Below are positions 37,274-46,694 of a stretch of 64,000 bases of DNA, piece by piece (position 1 is the first letter of the stretch; each line of letters opens with the position of its first letter). A program made the position numbers and the translations under genes. Origin of the DNA: CAVVYV01 sp963752585 (GTDB lineage Bacteria; Actinomycetota; Thermoleophilia; Solirubrobacterales; 70-9); NCBI GenBank assembly GCA_963752585.1, contig CAVVYV010000004.1, forward strand, positions 434,001 to 498,000, written 5' to 3'. A model generated the notes under the pieces. The model was not told where the DNA came from and did no database searches. It saw nothing but the letters and a program-made list of their open reading frames with translations.

Positions 37274-39726
37274 CAGGCGCCCGGCTGTTCCGCGGTCGGC
37301 GCCGTCACTGGCCCGTGCGGTGCCTTGTCGGGGGGCGGGGGACGCTCCTCGAGCTGCTCGATCACCGGCAGTCGCCAGACGACGCTCGCCAGGACCAGGC
37401 CGGCCGCCGCCGAGAGCAGCGAGATGAACAGCTCGCCCCCAGCGAGCTGGGTGAGCTCGAAGAAGTCGCGGAGGAAGGGGACCGCGAGCGCCAGCGCGTA
37501 GAGCGCCCCGAGCGCCGCCACCAGGGCGAGCATGTAGCTCTGGATCGCGATGTGCTCGCGGCCGGGGCCGCGTTCGAGCAGGAGGATGAAGCTGAGGCCG
37601 AGCACCACCAGGGTGGTGGTCGCCGCCGTTCGGCCCGCCTCGAGGGAGCCCCCGGCGACTGTGTCGACGAGGAAGAAGGAGGCGAGCGAGGCAGCGGCGA
37701 TCGCAAGCCCGGCTGGAACCGCGAACGCGGCGAGCGCCCGCAGCAGCCTGCCTCGATAGAGCGGGCCGTCGCTGGGGGCGAGGGCGAGGACGAAGCTCGG
37801 GATCCCGATCGTAAGGAAGGCCGCGAGCGTGAGATGGCGGGGGAGGAAGGGGAAGGCCCAGCCGGGGATCGCGACGACCGCGATCAGGGCGGCGGCGTAG
37901 ACGGTCTTGGTGACGTAGAGCCGGCCGAGCCGGTGGATGTTGCGGGCGATCCGCCGCCCCTCGGCGACCGCCCGGGGGAGGCGCGAGAACTGGTCCTTGA
38001 GCAGGACGATGTCGGCGATCCCCTTCGTTATCTGGGAACCCGACCCCATCGCGACCGCGAGTCGGGCGCGCTTCAGGGCCGGAACGTCGTTGACGCCGTC
38101 GCCGATCATCGCCGTGAACCGCCCGCGCTCGGCGAGAACGGAGACCAGCGCCTTCTTCTGCTCCGGCCGGATCCGGCAGAAGATCGTGTTCTGCGCCGCC
38201 GTCCGCCCGAGCGAGACGTGGTCTTCGGGGAGCTCGTCGCCATCGACCACCCCGGCGTCCGCCGGAACCCCGACCGCGGTCGCCACCGCGGTCACGGTCT
38301 GACGCGCGTCGCCCGAGATCAGCTTCAGGTCCACCTCCTGCTCTCGCATGAAGGCGATCGTCTCCTCGGCGTCGGGGCGGAGGGTCTCCTCGAGGACCAC
38401 GAGCGCAAGCGGCGTGAGCGTTGGCGGCGGGTCGGAGTAGGGGTCCTTCGGAAGGGCACCGTTGGCACGTCCGAAGGCGACCACCCGGCGCCCGTTCCGG
38501 GTGTGCTCCTCCAGCCTCTGCTGGAGGCCGGGCCGCAGCTGGAGCGCCCCGCGCGCGGCGAGCACGTCGGGGGCGCCGAGTACGTAGGTCTCGCCGCCCC
38601 CTCGCCCCTGCAGGGTGAGCCCACTCCACTTCCACTCCGATGAGAACGGCACCTCGGCTGCCACCCGTTCCCCGGTCGCCGGATAGTTCTCCGCGACCGC
38701 CTCGAGGGTGCGGTTTCGCTCGCCCGAGCTGGCGGCGAACCGGGCAAGCGTCTGATGAGCGTGCCCGGCGGTCGACTCGTCGGCGACCTCGACCGAGACC
38801 AGCTTCAGCTCGCCGGTGGTCAGGGTCCCGGTCTTATCGATGCAGATCGTGTCGACCGCCGCCAGCGCCTCTGTCGCGCCCATCTGCTGGACCAGGGTGT
38901 CGAGGCGGGCGAGCCGGACGGCGGCGACCGCCAGGGTGACGCTCATCAACAGGACCAGGCCCTCCGGGATCAGGGTGATCAGCCCCGCGGTGGCGGTTTG
39001 CGCCGCCTCCTGGACCGGCTCGTTACGGGCGTTGAGAGCGAAGATCAACACGATCCCGAGCGGCAGCATCAGCCAGGTGGTCGCGCGGAGAACGGTGTTC
39101 ACCTCCTCCTGGAGGGGCGAGGGCGGATGGCGGAAGGCCCGGGCCTCGCCTGAGACCTGCTCCGCGTATGAGTCCTCGCGGACCGCGTCCACCTCGTAGT
39201 AGCCCGAGCCGGAGATCACGAACGACCCCGAGAGCGCCCGCTGGCCGACCCGCTTCCGCACCCCGTCGGCCTCGCCGGTGAGCATCGACTCGTCGAGGGT
39301 GAGGCCCCGGCTCTCGGTCACCTCGCCGTCGGCGACCAGCTGGTCGCCGGGCTCAACCCGGATCCAATCGCCTGGCACGACCTCGTCGGCGCGGAGCTCG
39401 ACCAGGCGGCCATCGCGAACCGCCTTCGCTCTCGGGGCGACCAGCAGCGCGAGGCTCTCGAGCGTCTCCTTCGCCTTGATCTCCTGGCGGATCCCGATGT
39501 AACTGTTGAGGATCGCGATGAAGCCGAAAAGGGCGTCGGCGAACAGCCCGAACGAGAGGATGACGATGAAGAACACCCCGATGATCGCGTTGAAGAGGGT
39601 GAAGACGTTGCCCGCGACGATGCTCGCCACCGAGCGGCTCGAGCGGTCCTCGGGCGCGCCGAGCCTCCCCAGCCGCTTCGTCGCCTCCTTGCTCGAGAGC
39701 CCACCCGGATGCCGCTCGCCGTTCAC
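37273..39726 (-). CDS. P-type ATPase, cation-transporting (CtpE-like)
   Basis: An 817-residue membrane pump. The phosphorylation motif DKTGTLT is in [14 protein letters not shown]; the actuator loop TGE is in LTGEADG; the hinge is [22 protein letters not shown]. The membrane PEGL site ([24 protein letters not shown]) is the type seen in mycobacterial CtpE (calcium) pumps, though it could move another divalent or monovalent ion. About ten membrane helices are expected. It has no heavy-metal domain at the N-terminus and no CPC motif. ATG 39726 opens at [10 protein letters not shown]. It is first in the operon with the HAD phosphatase and pyk, which is an unusual pairing. Confidence 0.85.
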   Translation of the reverse strand: MNGERHPGGLSSKEATKRLGRLGAPEDRSSRSVASIVAGNVFTLFNAIIGVFFIVILSFGLFADALFGFIAILNSYIGIRQEIKAKETLESLALLVAPRAKAVRDGRLVELRADEVVPGDWIRVEPGDQLVADGEVTESRGLTLDESMLTGEADGVRKRVGQRALSGSFVISGSGYYEVDAVREDSYAEQVSGEARAFRHPPSPLQEEVNTVLRATTWLMLPLGIVLIFALNARNEPVQEAAQTATAGLITLIPEGLVLLMSVTLAVAAVRLARLDTLVQQMGATEALAAVDTICIDKTGTLTTGELKLVSVEVADESTAGHAHQTLARFAASSGERNRTLEAVAENYPATGERVAAEVPFSSEWKWSGLTLQGRGGGETYVLGAPDVLAARGALQLRPGLQQRLEEHTRNGRRVVAFGRANGALPKDPYSDPPPTLTPLALVVLEETLRPDAEETIAFMREQEVDLKLISGDARQTVTAVATAVGVPADAGVVDGDELPEDHVSLGRTAAQNTIFCRIRPEQKKALVSVLAERGRFTAMIGDGVNDVPALKRARLAVAMGSGSQITKGIADIVLLKDQFSRLPRAVAEGRRIARNIHRLGRLYVTKTVYAAALIAVVAIPGWAFPFLPRHLTLAAFLTIGIPSFVLALAPSDGPLYRGRLLRALAAFAVPAGLAIAAASLASFFLVDTVAGGSLEAGRTAATTTLVVLGLSFILLLERGPGREHIAIQSYMLALVAALGALYALALAVPFLRDFFELTQLAGGELFISLLSAAAGLVLASVVWRLPVIEQLEERPPPPDKAPHGPVTAPTAEQPGA

Positions 39727-39780
39727 CCGAGGATTGATAGCGGAGCCGGCTTGTGTGAACCGAGCGGGGCGCCGAGCCGG

Positions 39781-39969
39781 CTAGGGGGTGCCGCCGTTGG
39801 CGCGGGAGCGCCAGTACAGCGCAGCGGCCTCGTGCTCGAGGCGCAACCGCTTCGCCTCGAGCGCCTCCTCGTAGAGCCCGGTGGCCTCCCGCTCCTGCTC
39901 GACCTCGAACAGGCGCCGGTGGAGCTGCTCGGCGCGCTTTGCCCGATGGATCATCTGCTCCTTGGTCAT
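39781..39969 (-). CDS. Small coiled-coil-like hypothetical protein
   Basis: A 62-residue protein from ATG 39969 with a strongly helical, charged composition: MTKEQMIHRAKRAEQLHRRL, then Glu-rich and Arg/Leu heptads, ending in ALYWRSRANGGTP. GC-rich third positions are typical of the coding strand here. It is located between the divergent P-type ATPase and LLM oxidoreductase genes. No RBS is convincing; the longer antisense frame beyond 39970 overlaps the LLM gene and is not coding. Function unknown. It may be a DNA- or membrane-associated small protein. Confidence 0.5.
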   Translation of the reverse strand: MTKEQMIHRAKRAEQLHRRLFEVEQEREATGLYEEALEAKRLRLEHEAAALYWRSRANGGTP

Positions 39970-40050
39970 CTCACTGTGATCGGCGCGATCGGCCACCACC
40001 TCATCCCCAGAAAGCACTAATTCACGGGTTCCAATTAGGCTGGGCGGTCG

Positions 40051-41127
40051 ATGGCGCTGAAGCTCGGACTCAATCTCGGCTACTGGGGAATCGGCCCCCA
40101 GGGCGACGAGGCAGTCGGGTACGTCCAGGCCGTTGAGCGCGCCGGCTACGACTCGGTCTGGGCGGCGGAGTCCTACGGCTCCGACGCGGTCAGCGTCCTC
40201 GCTTACCTGGCTGGGAAGACCGAGACGATCCAGCTCGGAGCGGCGATCCTCCAGGTTCCGGCCCGCCAGCCGGCGGCCGCGGCGATGGCGGGCGCCACGA
40301 TCGACGCCCTCTCCGGTGGCCGCTTCATCTTCGGCTTCGGGCCGTCCGGCCCCCAGGTCTCGGAGGGTTGGTACGGCATCCCCTACGAGAAGCCATGGGG
40401 GCGGACCCGCGAGTACGTCGAGATCGTCAAGCAGATCATCGCCCGTGAGGGGCGCCTCGAGTACGAGGGCAAGCACTACAGGCTTCCGCTGACCGAGGGG
40501 GAGGGAGTGACAGGACAGGGCAAGGCGCTGAAGCTGAACTTCCACCCGGTCCGGAGCGAGATCCCGATCTTCCTCGGGGCGATCGGCCGGAAGTCTGTCG
40601 AGCTGGCGGCGGAGATCGCCGACGGCTGGATCCCGATCTTCTTCTCGGTGGACGAATGGGAGTCGGCCTGGGGCGAGCACATCGAGGCCGGGCTCGCCAA
40701 GGGTCGCCGCTCCCGGGATGATTTCGAGGTCTCTCCGTCGGTTCAGGTGGCGATCGACGGCGACCTGGAGACCGCCCGGAACGTGGTCAAGGCGGGGCTC
40801 CTTCTCTACCTCGGCGGAATGGGCTCGAAGAAGACCAACTTCTATGTCGACCTCACCCATCGGTTCGGATTCGGCGAGGCCGCCGACGAGGTTCAGTCGC
40901 TCTACCTGGATGGGAAGAAGGATGAGGCTTACCGGGCGATCCCCGACGAGCTCGTCGACGCGACGTCGATGATCGGTACAGAGGACGAAGTCGCCGAGCG
41001 CGTGCGGCGGTTCGCCGACGCGGGCGTCGCGCGGTTGATCGTCTCGCCGGTCCACGGTGCCGAGGAGGAGAAGCTGCACACGCTCGAGAAGCTCGCCGAC
41101 ATGGTCGGCGCCGGCTCACCGGCCTAA
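40051..41127 (+). CDS. LLM-class F420-dependent oxidoreductase
   Basis: A 358-residue luciferase-like monooxygenase-fold enzyme that uses reduced F420 (or FMN). The N-terminus KLGLNLGYWG is the first barrel strand; AVERAGYDSVWAAESYGSDA, GAAILQVPARQPAAAAM, ALSGGRFIFGFG and PIFLGAIGRKSVELAAEIADGWIP are typical of the F420-dependent LLM family. Actinobacteria have many copies; substrates are usually unknown. ATG 40051 is clear from the start of the family pattern. A SnoaL-like gene follows closely and a transhydrogenase operon after that. The enzyme is cytoplasmic. Confidence 0.88.
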   Translation: MALKLGLNLGYWGIGPQGDEAVGYVQAVERAGYDSVWAAESYGSDAVSVLAYLAGKTETIQLGAAILQVPARQPAAAAMAGATIDALSGGRFIFGFGPSGPQVSEGWYGIPYEKPWGRTREYVEIVKQIIAREGRLEYEGKHYRLPLTEGEGVTGQGKALKLNFHPVRSEIPIFLGAIGRKSVELAAEIADGWIPIFFSVDEWESAWGEHIEAGLAKGRRSRDDFEVSPSVQVAIDGDLETARNVVKAGLLLYLGGMGSKKTNFYVDLTHRFGFGEAADEVQSLYLDGKKDEAYRAIPDELVDATSMIGTEDEVAERVRRFADAGVARLIVSPVHGAEEEKLHTLEKLADMVGAGSPA

Positions 41128-41141
41128 ATCCGGCCGCGGAC

Positions 41142-41573
41142 GTGTCCGAGCGGGACATCGAGGTCGTCCGTGAGCAGTTCGAGGCCACCAACGAGCGCGA
41201 CTTCGAGCGGGTGATGGAGCTTTACGCCGAGGATGTCGTCTTGGTTGCGCCCCGGATGCAGGGAGTGGCGAATCCCGGCAGATACGAGGGCAAAGAGGCG
41301 GTGGGCGAGTGGTTCGGCGACTGGTTTCGCAGCTTCGCGCGCGACTATCGCTTCGAGATCAAGGAAGCGCGGCACCTGGGTGGGGGCCTGATCTTCCTGT
41401 TCGCCACCCATGGTGGCAGTGGCCGCTTCAGCGGGGTCGAGGTGCACTCGAAGAACACCTATCTCTACCGCGTGCGAGATGGCAGGATCTCACGGGTCGG
41501 GTTCTTCGCGACGCGCGAGAAGGCGCTGGAGGCGGCCGAGCTCCCGGAGTGGTCCAGCGAGCAAACCGACTAG
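41142..41573 (+). CDS. SnoaL-like (NTF2-fold) protein
   Basis: A 143-residue NTF2-fold protein from GTG 41142. It has DIEVVREQFEATNERDFER, then MELYAEDVVLVAP, GRYEGKEAVGEWFGDWFRSF and the sheet VHSKNTYLYRVRDGRISRVGFF. This is the SnoaL/polyketide cyclase-like group with diverse small-ligand functions. The gap from the LLM oxidoreductase gene is 14 bases and to the transhydrogenase gene 15 bases, so all may be one transcript. The C-terminus is acidic. A related gene lies at 33 kb; the two are not close copies. Function unknown. Confidence 0.8.
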   Translation: MSERDIEVVREQFEATNERDFERVMELYAEDVVLVAPRMQGVANPGRYEGKEAVGEWFGDWFRSFARDYRFEIKEARHLGGGLIFLFATHGGSGRFSGVEVHSKNTYLYRVRDGRISRVGFFATREKALEAAELPEWSSEQTD

Positions 41574-41588
41574 ATTGCCGCCGCCGAC

Positions 41589-42713
41589 ATGAGGATCGGA
41601 GTCCCAAAGGAGACCGCGGAGGGAGAGCGCCGGGTGGCGCTGGTCCCTGACGTGGTCAAGGCGCTGTCCGCGAAGGAAATCGAGGTCGTGATCGAGTCCG
41701 GCGCGGGGGAGGGCGCCTCGCATCCCGACTCCGAGTACACCGAGGCGGGGGCGAAGCTCGACGGCGACGTCTGGGCCGCCGACGTGGTCCTGAAGGTGAA
41801 CCCGCCGACCGCCGACGAGGTGGAGCGGCTGAAGCAGGGCCAGGTCCTGATCGGCTTCCTCCAGCCCCTCACCAACGCCGACCTAGCCCGCTCGCTGGCG
41901 GCCAAGGGCGTGGTCAGCTTCGCGATGGAGGCGATCCCCAGGATCACCCGGGCCCAGTCGATGGACGCGCTCTCCTCGCAGGCCAACCTGGGCGGCTACA
42001 TGTCGGTCCTGATCGCCGCGCGGGAGTCGGGCTCGCTCTTCCCGATGATGACCACGGCGGCGGGCACCGTCCCTCCAGCCAAGGTCCTCGTCCTCGGGGC
42101 CGGGGTCGCCGGCCTTCAGGCGATCGCGACGGCCAAACGGCTCGGCGCGGTAGTCACCGGCTTCGACGTCCGCTCGGTTGTCAAGGAGCAGGTCCAGTCG
42201 CTCGGCGGCCGCTTCCTCGAGGTAGAGGCGGTGAAGGACGCCGAGGGCGAGGGCGGCTACGCGCGGCCGCTCACCGACGAGGAGAACGAGCGGCTCCGCG
42301 GCGAGCTCGCCGAGGCCGCAAAGCGCCAGGACGTGATCATCACCACCGCCCAGATCCCAGGTCGCCCGGCGCCGCTGCTGATCACCGCCGAAGCCGTCCG
42401 GGGGATGGCCCCGGGCTCGGTGATCGTCGACCTCGCCGCCGAGACCGGTGGAAACGTCGAGGGGTCGAAGCCCGGGGAGACCGTCGAGGAGGTCGGCGTG
42501 AAGATCATCGGGCCGGCGAACCTGCCGAGCGAGATGGCCGCCGACGCGTCGGCGCTCTACGGGAAGAACCTCCAGAACCTGCTCGAGCTGATCGTCGAAG
42601 AGGGCCGGCTGAACCTGGACTTCGACGATGAGATCGTCGCCGGGGCCTGCCTCACCAACAACGGGGAGATCGTCAACGAGCGGGCGAAGGAGGCGGCGGG
42701 AGGCGCCTCCTAG
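41589..42713 (+). CDS. pntAA: NAD(P) transhydrogenase subunit alpha part 1
   Basis: The soluble NAD(H)-binding subunit (dI) of the proton-translocating transhydrogenase, which uses the proton-motive force to reduce NADP with NADH. 374 residues: the N-terminal MRIGVPKETAEGERRVALVPDVV, then the Rossmann motif LVLGAGVAGLQAIATAKRLGAVV and the RQD-like loop as AKRQDVIITTAQIPG. The chain is split from dII as in Rhodospirillum and other bacteria. It is followed after 2 bases by pntAB. ATG 41589 is strongly supported by the family N-terminus. It also resembles alanine dehydrogenase, but the adjacent pnt genes decide. Confidence 0.95.
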   Translation: MRIGVPKETAEGERRVALVPDVVKALSAKEIEVVIESGAGEGASHPDSEYTEAGAKLDGDVWAADVVLKVNPPTADEVERLKQGQVLIGFLQPLTNADLARSLAAKGVVSFAMEAIPRITRAQSMDALSSQANLGGYMSVLIAARESGSLFPMMTTAAGTVPPAKVLVLGAGVAGLQAIATAKRLGAVVTGFDVRSVVKEQVQSLGGRFLEVEAVKDAEGEGGYARPLTDEENERLRGELAEAAKRQDVIITTAQIPGRPAPLLITAEAVRGMAPGSVIVDLAAETGGNVEGSKPGETVEEVGVKIIGPANLPSEMAADASALYGKNLQNLLELIVEEGRLNLDFDDEIVAGACLTNNGEIVNERAKEAAGGAS

Positions 42714-42715
42714 CA

Positions 42716-43060
42716 ATGGACCTGATCACCGAGATAACGATCTTCGTCCTTGCCGCGTTCGTCGGCTTCGAGGTGATCTCGAAGGTGCCGACCACCCTGC
42801 ACACGCCGCTGATGTCGCAGACGAACGCGATCCACGGGATCGTGATGCTCGGCGGGCTGATCGTGATCGGCTCCGCCGACGACAGCCTCGAGAAGGCGAT
42901 CGGGGTGATCGCGATCGCATTCGGCACGATCAACATCGTCGGCGGCTTCCTGGTCACCGACCGGATGCTCGGGATGTTCCGGGGGCGCCAGCGGCCGAAG
43001 AAGGAGGAGGAACCGGACACGGTTTCGCCGGCGGATGTGGGCGGGGAGACCGGTCAGTGA
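42716..43060 (+). CDS. pntAB: NAD(P) transhydrogenase subunit alpha part 2
   Basis: A 114-residue membrane subunit (first half of the dII membrane domain) with about three or four helices. It reads MDLITEITIFVLAAFVGFEVI, then the VPTTLHTPLMSQTNAIHGIV loop that is diagnostic for PntAB, and IAFGTINIVGGFLVTDRML. Only 2 bases separate it from pntAA, and its stop overlaps the pntB start (GTGA), so translation is coupled. The C-terminal 25 residues are charged and disordered. It builds the proton channel together with PntB. Confidence 0.93.
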   Translation: MDLITEITIFVLAAFVGFEVISKVPTTLHTPLMSQTNAIHGIVMLGGLIVIGSADDSLEKAIGVIAIAFGTINIVGGFLVTDRMLGMFRGRQRPKKEEEPDTVSPADVGGETGQ

Positions 43061-44469
43061 TCCCACTCGCGGCGCTGGCACCCGACAGCGAGGTCGTCAC
43101 CGCCTGCTACATCCTCGCCTTCTCCCTGTTCATCCTCGGGATCCGCCAGGGGACCCACCCGCGGACCGCCCGCCGGGGTAACCTGATCGCCGCGGCCGGG
43201 ATGCTGGTCGCGGTCGCGGTCACCCTTTCGCTGGACGTGATCGGCAACGGGATCCTGATCCTGGTCGGGATCCTGATCGGGCTCGCGGTCGGGACGATCG
43301 CCTCCTACCGGGTGCAGATGACCCAGATGCCGCAGATGGTGGCGCTCTACAACGGCGTCGGCGGCGGCGCGGCGGCGCTCATCTCCTGGTCGGAGTTCCG
43401 GCATGCGACCGCAGGCGGCGGCGGGGTCGAGCTCGACATCCTCGTCCCGATCCTCTTCTCCACCGTCATCGGCTCGGTCTCCTTCTGGGGCTCCAATATC
43501 GCCTTCGGGAAGCTCCAGGACCTGGTCCCGAGCCGGCCGATCCAGCTCCCCTTCCAGCACATCTTCAACGGGCTGTTGCTCGCCGGGATCCTCGCCGGCT
43601 GCATCGTCCTCGGGATCGACAACGAGTCGCCCTCCCAGGGGCTCTATATCGCGGTCCTGATCGGCGCCGCGCTGCTCGGCAACCTCTTCGTCCTTCCGAT
43701 CGGCGGCGCCGACATGCCGGTGGTGATCTCGCTGCTGAACGCCTTCACCGGCCTCGCCGCCGCCGCCGCGGGGTTCGCCCTCGACAACGTCGTCCTGATC
43801 GTCGCCGGCACCTTGGTCGGTTCCTCGGGAACGATCCTGACGCTCGAGATGAGCAGGGCGATGAACCGCTCGATCGGCAACCTCCTCTTCTCGGGTTTTG
43901 GCGCGGTCAGCGCCGCCGCCGGGGAGAGAGAGGAGCGGCCGGTGCATTCGATCGGGGCGGAGGACGCCGCGATCAAGCTCGGCTACGCCGACTCTGTCGT
44001 CTTCGTCCCCGGCTACGGGATGGCGGTCGCCCAGGCCCAGCACGCAGTCAAGGAGCTGGCGAACGCGCTGGAGAAGCGCGGGGTCGACGTCAACTACGCG
44101 ATCCACCCGGTCGCCGGGCGGATGCCGGGTCACATGAACGTGCTCCTGGCTGAGGCCGACGTGCCCTACGAGCAGCTCAAGGAGATGGACGAGATCAATC
44201 CCGAGATGCCGCAGATGGACGTCGCGGTGGTGATCGGCGCCAACGACGTCACCAACCCGGCGGCGAAGGAGGACCCGGACTCTCCGATCGCCGGGATGCC
44301 GATCATCGAGGTCGACCAGGCCCGCGAGGCGATCGTGATCAAGCGGTCATTGAGCCCCGGGTTCGCCGGGATCGACAACGACCTCTTCTACAAGGACAAC
44401 ACCTCGATGCTGTTCAGCGACGCGAAGGGCGCCGCGGCCGAGATCGCGGCCGAGGTCGAGAAGCTCTAG
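43057..44469 (+). CDS. pntB: NAD(P) transhydrogenase subunit beta
   Basis: A 470-residue subunit that has the remaining membrane helices and the NADP(H)-binding dIII domain. GTG 43057 overlaps the pntAB stop; the product begins MIPLAALAPDSEVVTACYIL. Helices run to about residue 260, including RQGTHPRTARRGN and MVALYNGVGGGAAALISW. The C-terminal GYGMAVAQAQHAVKELANALEKRG (positions about 320-345) and VVIGANDVTNPAAKEDP are the NADP-binding strands. The stop shares CTAG with the convergent LapA-like gene. The complete three-gene operon should supply NADPH from the proton-motive force. Confidence 0.95.
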   Translation: MIPLAALAPDSEVVTACYILAFSLFILGIRQGTHPRTARRGNLIAAAGMLVAVAVTLSLDVIGNGILILVGILIGLAVGTIASYRVQMTQMPQMVALYNGVGGGAAALISWSEFRHATAGGGGVELDILVPILFSTVIGSVSFWGSNIAFGKLQDLVPSRPIQLPFQHIFNGLLLAGILAGCIVLGIDNESPSQGLYIAVLIGAALLGNLFVLPIGGADMPVVISLLNAFTGLAAAAAGFALDNVVLIVAGTLVGSSGTILTLEMSRAMNRSIGNLLFSGFGAVSAAAGEREERPVHSIGAEDAAIKLGYADSVVFVPGYGMAVAQAQHAVKELANALEKRGVDVNYAIHPVAGRMPGHMNVLLAEADVPYEQLKEMDEINPEMPQMDVAVVIGANDVTNPAAKEDPDSPIAGMPIIEVDQAREAIVIKRSLSPGFAGIDNDLFYKDNTSMLFSDAKGAAAEIAAEVEKL

Positions 44470-44687
44470 TCGCGGCGGCGGAAGCGCGGCAGGGCGAGGC
44501 CGATGACGAAGCCGATCCCCCCGGAGATCAGAAGGGCGATCACGAGAGGCGCGTTGGCCTCGCCGATCACGAAGTCGATCGTCACCTTCTGGAAGTTCGC
44601 CGCGACGAAGACGACCCCGACGATCGCGAGTGCGACCAGCACCCAGAATCGCGCTCCGCGGCCGCTCGATGAGGGTGCTCCCTCCAT
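44466..44687 (-). CDS. LapA-domain small membrane protein (DUF1049)
   Basis: A 73-residue protein with two hydrophobic segments: VLVALAIVGVVFVAANFQKV and APLVIALLISGGIGFVIGLAL, followed by PRFRRRD. The NFQKVTIDFVIGE loop between them is the LapA-type (lipopolysaccharide assembly protein A domain) signature. ATG 44687 reads MEGAPSSSGRG. In Gram-negatives LapA helps assemble LPS; in Actinobacteria its role is unknown. Convergent with pntB, sharing the CTAG stop. It is monocistronic. Confidence 0.85.
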   Translation of the reverse strand: MEGAPSSSGRGARFWVLVALAIVGVVFVAANFQKVTIDFVIGEANAPLVIALLISGGIGFVIGLALPRFRRRD

Positions 44688-44786
44688 CTCGGCGCGACCC
44701 TAGCAGGGGATTCGGCCCGGATTCGTTCCTCATCGGTGACTCGGTCAGCGCCCCGGTGAACCGCCCGCTCCTAGCGTCGCCCGGGT

Positions 44787-45773
44787 GTGAGGACGGGAGC
44801 TCGGAGCGGGTCGGAGGGGGGCGGCGAGCGGGGCCAGAGCACGGTCGAGTGGCTCGGCCTGGTCGCGCTGGTGGCCCTGGCCCTCGCCGGCCTGGCGTGG
44901 GTGGCGGGCACCGGCATCCCGGGCCTGTTCCTGGCCAAGTCGATCGCGGAGAGGGTCGTGTGCGCGGTCAGGCTCAGCGAGGACTGTCGCTTTGCCCCCG
45001 AGCTGAAAGCCGCCAATGGAGCCGAGGTGGCGGCGCTGCTCCAGGCCCACGCGCCGGCCCTCCTCTACGAGGATGGGATGACGGCGCTCCCGGTCGACTA
45101 CCGGCGATGCCGCGAGGACGGCTGCGCCACGGGCCCGGGTCAGGGAGTGGTGGCGCGATCGAGCACTGGGGAGCGGCCGGTCGCCTTTACCCACGCCGTC
45201 GACTGCCGCGCCGAGGCAGCGGCGACGACCGAGGCCGCGGGCGCTGACTGCTCGGGACAGCGCGCCGGCAACCTCTACCTCCAGTACTGGCTCTACTACC
45301 CCGGCAGCGCCACCGCCGAGGGCAGCAGCTTCCTTAAGCGCCCGATCCGGACGGTGAGCTCTCGGCTCGGGCACTCCACCCATCACCCCGACGACTGGGA
45401 GTCCTACTCGGTCCGGCTCGGGCCCGCCGGGCGGTTCGCGCGAGCCAGCGCACACCACGGCTACAGCTACGAGATCGGCAGCGGGATCGCCGGATACAGC
45501 CTTCGCCCCAACCGGGCGGGAGCCTGGACGGTGCGGCAAGTGCCGCGGGTCGTCAACGGCTGGGGCCCCGAGGCCGGGACGCTCTACATCTCCGGCGGCA
45601 GCCACGCGGGCAACGCCCGGACCGGCAAGACCGTCACCAGGACGACCAAGGACCACCGTCTGCGGCTGATCCCGATCGAGACCCTGGCCGGCCGCGACTC
45701 CGTCTCCTTCGCCGTCAGCCCGCCGTGGCGCAAGCGCGTCTACCTCGACCCGGAGTACTCGGGCACCGACTGA
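44787..45773 (+). CDS. Prepilin-like N-terminus fused to a Vps62-like domain
   Basis: A 328-residue protein. Residues 1-16 are basic and Gly-rich (GGGERG); a cleavage site G16/Q17 is followed by QSTVEWLGLVALVALALAGLAWV, with Glu at +5, as in Flp/TadE-type class III prepilins. The remaining part has YLQYWLYYPGS and HPDDWESYSVRLG, typical of Vps62-like proteins, and a Ser/Gly-rich C-terminus (SGGSHAGNA). The prepilin helix would anchor or assemble a globular domain outside the membrane. No tad genes adjacent. Start GTG 44787. Vps62 function is unknown in bacteria. The combination is inferred from motif reading. Confidence 0.74.
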   Translation: MRTGARSGSEGGGERGQSTVEWLGLVALVALALAGLAWVAGTGIPGLFLAKSIAERVVCAVRLSEDCRFAPELKAANGAEVAALLQAHAPALLYEDGMTALPVDYRRCREDGCATGPGQGVVARSSTGERPVAFTHAVDCRAEAAATTEAAGADCSGQRAGNLYLQYWLYYPGSATAEGSSFLKRPIRTVSSRLGHSTHHPDDWESYSVRLGPAGRFARASAHHGYSYEIGSGIAGYSLRPNRAGAWTVRQVPRVVNGWGPEAGTLYISGGSHAGNARTGKTVTRTTKDHRLRLIPIETLAGRDSVSFAVSPPWRKRVYLDPEYSGTD

Positions 45774-45777
45774 CCTC

Positions 45778-46545
45778 CTACCTCGGTGGCATCCGCAGCG
45801 CTCCGTCGAGGCGGATCGTCTCGCCGTTCAGCATCGGGTTGGTGACGATCTCGCAGGCGAGCTGGGCGTACTCCTCCGGCCGTCCGAGCCTCGAGGGGAA
45901 GGGAATCCCCGCCCCGAGTGCCTCCCGCTGATCCTCCGGTAGCGCCGCGAGCAGCGGGGTGTCGAAGAGGCCCGGGGCGATCGTGTTCACCCGGATTCCG
46001 CGGCTCGACATGTCGCGGGCGGCGGGCAGGGTGAGGCCGACGATCCCTCCCTTCGAGGCCGAGTAGGCGACCTGGCCGATCTGACCGTCGAAGGCGGCGA
46101 TCGAGGCGGTGTTGACGCAGACGCCCCGTTCGCCCTCGTCGTCGGGCTCGTTGTCGTTCATCGCTGCGCAGGCGAGCCGGAGGACGTTGAAGGTGCCGAT
46201 CAGGTTCACCTTGATCACATTGTGGAAGACCTCGAGGTCGTGGGGGCCCTGCTTGCCGGCCGTCCGCTGGGCCCACCCGATCCCCGCGCAGCAGACCGAG
46301 ATCCGAAGGCCGCCGTCGGCATCGGCGGCTGCCGCGACCGCGGCCTCGACCGGCTCCGGCTCCATCACGTTGGTCTCCAGGAAGCCGGCCCGCTCGCCGA
46401 GCTCGGCGGCGAGCGCCTCACCCTTCTCGGCGTTGAGGTCGGCGATCACCACCGATGCTCCGCGCTCGTGCAGCGCCCGCGCCGTTGCGGCGCCAAGGCC
46501 GGAGGCCCCGCCGGCGACCAGCGCGCTCGTGCCCTCGATCAACAT
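45778..46545 (-). CDS. Short-chain dehydrogenase (3-hydroxyacyl-CoA dehydrogenase type 2-like)
   Basis: A 255-residue SDR that uses NAD. The TGxxxGxG-type motif [20 protein letters not shown] is at the N-terminus, catalytic YxxxK as [12 protein letters not shown], Ser in [15 protein letters not shown]. The region [14 protein letters not shown] and the C-terminal [17 protein letters not shown] resemble HSD17B10-type enzymes that oxidise 3-hydroxyacyl-CoA. ATG 46545 ([13 protein letters not shown]) is chosen over the frame start because it gives the canonical length. It is convergent with the prepilin-like gene (4-base gap). Substrate likely acyl-CoA, but steroids are also possible. Confidence 0.88.
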   Translation of the reverse strand: MLIEGTSALVAGGASGLGAATARALHERGASVVIADLNAEKGEALAAELGERAGFLETNVMEPEPVEAAVAAAADADGGLRISVCCAGIGWAQRTAGKQGPHDLEVFHNVIKVNLIGTFNVLRLACAAMNDNEPDDEGERGVCVNTASIAAFDGQIGQVAYSASKGGIVGLTLPAARDMSSRGIRVNTIAPGLFDTPLLAALPEDQREALGAGIPFPSRLGRPEEYAQLACEIVTNPMLNGETIRLDGALRMPPR

Positions 46546-46694
46546 GCGCGAGAAGGTAGTTGAACTCACGAGCGGCGGCTCGCGCGGGTGGCGCCGCGGG
46601 GGGCCCCGCCCGAGGACATTCCTATACCGCAGGGCGGGGGGCACCGCGGCGACAGGACCCGCGCGCCAACCCGCCCTCGTGCTCTCGATAGCCT

